Below are positions 62,693 to 64,000 of a DNA stretch of 64,000 nucleotides, in pieces; the first letter of the stretch is position 1; each line of letters starts with the position of its first letter. The translations under genes were made by a program, and so were the position numbers. The DNA is from Marinobacter sediminicola. GTDB lineage: Bacteria; Pseudomonadota; Gammaproteobacteria; Pseudomonadales; Oleiphilaceae. The DNA is taken from the NCBI RefSeq assembly GCF_031157525.1, contig NZ_JAVIXR010000012.1, positions 1 through 64,000 on the forward strand, in the 5' to 3' direction. The notes under the pieces were generated by a model. The model was not told where the DNA came from. It saw nothing but the letters and a program-made list of their open reading frames with translations, and did not search any database.

Positions 62693-63535
62693 TCAGGCCA
62701 ACGGCAGCGCTGAAAGCAGTATATTCCGCCGCACCATGTGCTCCTGCATCACCGCCAGCTCTTCGCTCGCCATGTGTTCGGCAATGGCGAGAAGCTCCCC
62801 GTCAGCTCGGCCTTTCAGCCTTGTCAGGGCGACGGACTGGTTACGGTGCACTTTGGGTTGGTTAAATGGCGTGTGCTTGCCAAGTTCACGCCAACGGGCA
62901 GGGACGAGTGTGCTGCCTTTGCCCTGATCGAGAGCGAGGGACTGCCCGGATGGATCGAAATCGAAAAACCACGCCAGTTTGTCTGCGGGTTGATTGCTGA
63001 CCAGCTCTGTAACAAAGCGGACATTTTCCCGGTGCCCCCGGTACAGAATGATTGAATTCGTGAAGGAATCCGGAAGCTTGAGATCCGCCCAGTAAGGCAT
63101 CAATCCCCCGTTTTCGATAATCACTAAATTCTGAGTTTTAACGTGTTCAGCATCCAGGCAGTCCGGTCGAACGCTGAGCACACTGCCCTGAGGTGTTGTG
63201 ACATTCTCACCGCTCACCCTTAAATGTGCAGTTCCGGCAGTCGCCAACACGAGCAGTTCGCCGAAGACTGAATCAGGGCTGAGCTTTTCACTGGCATTGT
63301 GGCTGGCCATTGCCATGCGGCCACCAGCACGGGAATCATATTGCGGGTCTAAACCATGCTCAGCTTTGGCGTATTCTCTAAGCCGTTGGCGCTCTTCCGG
63401 CGTGAAGCGAATCTCCTTGCCAACGACCTGCCCTACACCCGTCTCTGCGCATATCTGGTCCCAGACTTTTCCGCGCCTGACCGATGACTTGCCGCCCCTT
63501 AACAAACGCTCAATGGCGGCAATTTCAGCCGGCAT
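62693..63535 (-). CDS. Toprim nuclease-like protein resembling JetD/MksG
   Basis: A 280-residue protein (the type sometimes labelled DUF7281; I am not certain). The N-terminal third is helical and basic. The C-terminal two-thirds look like a Toprim fold of the Spo11/TopoVI-A/JetD kind: glutamate E141 in LVIIENGG, the aspartate pair D192-x-D194 in FFDFDPSG, and a late MQEH segment like the C-terminal QE of JetD. In Wadjet and MksBEFG systems that subunit cuts plasmid DNA under control of an SMC complex. The ATG lies inside the 3' end of the upstream gene (11-base overlap) with AAGG upstream. It is shorter than typical JetD (about 380-400). Motifs are seen; the role is inference. Confidence 0.65.
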   Translation of the reverse strand: MPAEIAAIERLLRGGKSSVRRGKVWDQICAETGVGQVVGKEIRFTPEERQRLREYAKAEHGLDPQYDSRAGGRMAMASHNASEKLSPDSVFGELLVLATAGTAHLRVSGENVTTPQGSVLSVRPDCLDAEHVKTQNLVIIENGGLMPYWADLKLPDSFTNSIILYRGHRENVRFVTELVSNQPADKLAWFFDFDPSGQSLALDQGKGSTLVPARWRELGKHTPFNQPKVHRNQSVALTRLKGRADGELLAIAEHMASEELAVMQEHMVRRNILLSALPLA

Positions 63536-64000
63536 TGCTATACCTTAGGGTAAGATCTGAGATCATGACGTTGTCTGGATATACCCGATGCGGCATTTGA
63601 TGATAGATCACCTCAATATACTGCTGATCGCCATCAGACAAGGATTCGATTTCGGACACAATGGCCTGCAGCCAATCGGCTTTATCTATCTTCAAGCCGG
63701 TGCTGTTCAAAGCTTCGGAAGCAAGAATACTGCGTTCACCCAGAGCGCCATCAACCACCAACTGAATCAGCTCCTCAATGGCTTCTTCTACCAGGTCGTC
63801 TTCTTCAACTTCGGTTTCACCTGCTACGTCAAAGTTGACTGTAGCCACGTCATCGGGAACTGGCTTATCTTCTATCTCAACAGGGGCTGTGCGGGCCTTT
63901 GCGGCAATTTCTATCAGTTCCAGATCGTCAGCCGAATCATAAATATCACCAAAGCCCTTTATCTGAAACGGCTCTACCGTATTCAGAAACTCCGGAACAT
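63525..64000 (-). CDS. Partial acidic protein coupled to the Toprim gene
   Basis: An open frame of at least 158 codons (63525-64000) reading leftward with no stop up to the right edge; the start is outside. It is very acidic (for example GETEVEEDDLVEEAIEELIQLV and EIEDKPVPDD) and ends ISDLTLRYSNAG. A GTG at 63848 is internal and not needed. It does not show SMC ATPase C-terminal motifs, so it is not a JetC/MksB end. It overlaps the Toprim-like gene by 11 bases, which suggests one operon whose front part lies beyond the window. Confidence 0.75.
   Translation of the reverse strand, partial: VPEFLNTVEPFQIKGFGDIYDSADDLELIEIAAKARTAPVEIEDKPVPDDVATVNFDVAGETEVEEDDLVEEAIEELIQLVVDGALGERSILASEALNSTGLKIDKADWLQAIVSEIESLSDGDQQYIEVIYHQMPHRVYPDNVMISDLTLRYSNAG

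Noticed and set aside
1..64000. CRISPR arrays, insertion sequences, prophage genes
   Set aside because: No regularly spaced repeats, transposase, integrase or phage structural genes were found.

Overview
The window comes from a Marinobacter-like marine gammaproteobacterium. The strongest marker is a 661-residue two-domain fatty acyl-CoA reductase at 34104-36089 that closely matches, from memory, the wax-ester-type enzyme of Marinobacter aquaeolei VT8. Other support is Pseudomonas-like local gene order (mtnA-mtaD-ubiG-mupP-SDR; motY-pyrC-rnt) and rRNA promoter architecture. The species call is by recognition, not by database search. Almost all of the window is ordinary chromosomal core. I see no insertion sequence, prophage or CRISPR array.

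Layout. 1-410: promoter and leader region of an rRNA operon reading leftward out of the window (three tandem promoters and a boxA). 411-2979: leftward operon nudL, gamma carbonic anhydrase, DUF1289, purT. 3076-3945: Nudix hydrolase and a small NIF3/YqfO-type protein. 3946-10563: gap with DnaA-box-like palindrome, purL, mltF and a recX with no recA beside it. 10761-17136: DUF349 protein, ComFB-like protein and a thiolase/multifunctional beta-oxidation pair ending in a long hairpin. 17420-20385: tail-specific protease and a coupled HTH protein. 20374-27356: methylthioadenosine salvage (mtnA, mtaD), ubiG, mupP, SDR, glutaredoxin, yaaA, DUF2788, rdgC. 27400-34077: PatZ-type acetyltransferase, HDAC-like deacetylase, motY, pyrC, rnt. 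34104-40992: fatty acyl-CoA reductase, small hypothetical, M16 protease, two glycosyltransferases. 41079: tRNA-Arg(CCT). 41374-48821: lipoprotein, SDR with divergent MerR regulator, and a five-gene leftward set (class V aminotransferase plus osmoprotectant ABC transporter). 49200-55491: rnk, a chemoreceptor with a c-type heme motif, a hypothetical, yciO, bolA, topB. 55563-60500: OmpR-type regulator, FecR/LysM protein and CHASE2 histidine kinase. 60549-64000: lipoprotein, beta-propeller protein, and at the right edge a Toprim nuclease resembling JetD/MksG behind an incomplete acidic gene.

How genes work together. purT and purL both serve purine synthesis but sit in separate units. mtaD and mtnA handle methylthioadenosine and share a 17-bp perfect palindrome between their starts. 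The chemoreceptor and motY each have a sigma-28 (FliA)-type promoter, so both probably belong to the flagellar/chemotaxis regulon. The regulator/FecR/CHASE2-kinase genes overlap or abut and look like one envelope-sensing pathway. The least understood region is the right edge, where a probable Toprim nuclease gene is translationally coupled to an upstream gene whose start lies outside the window.
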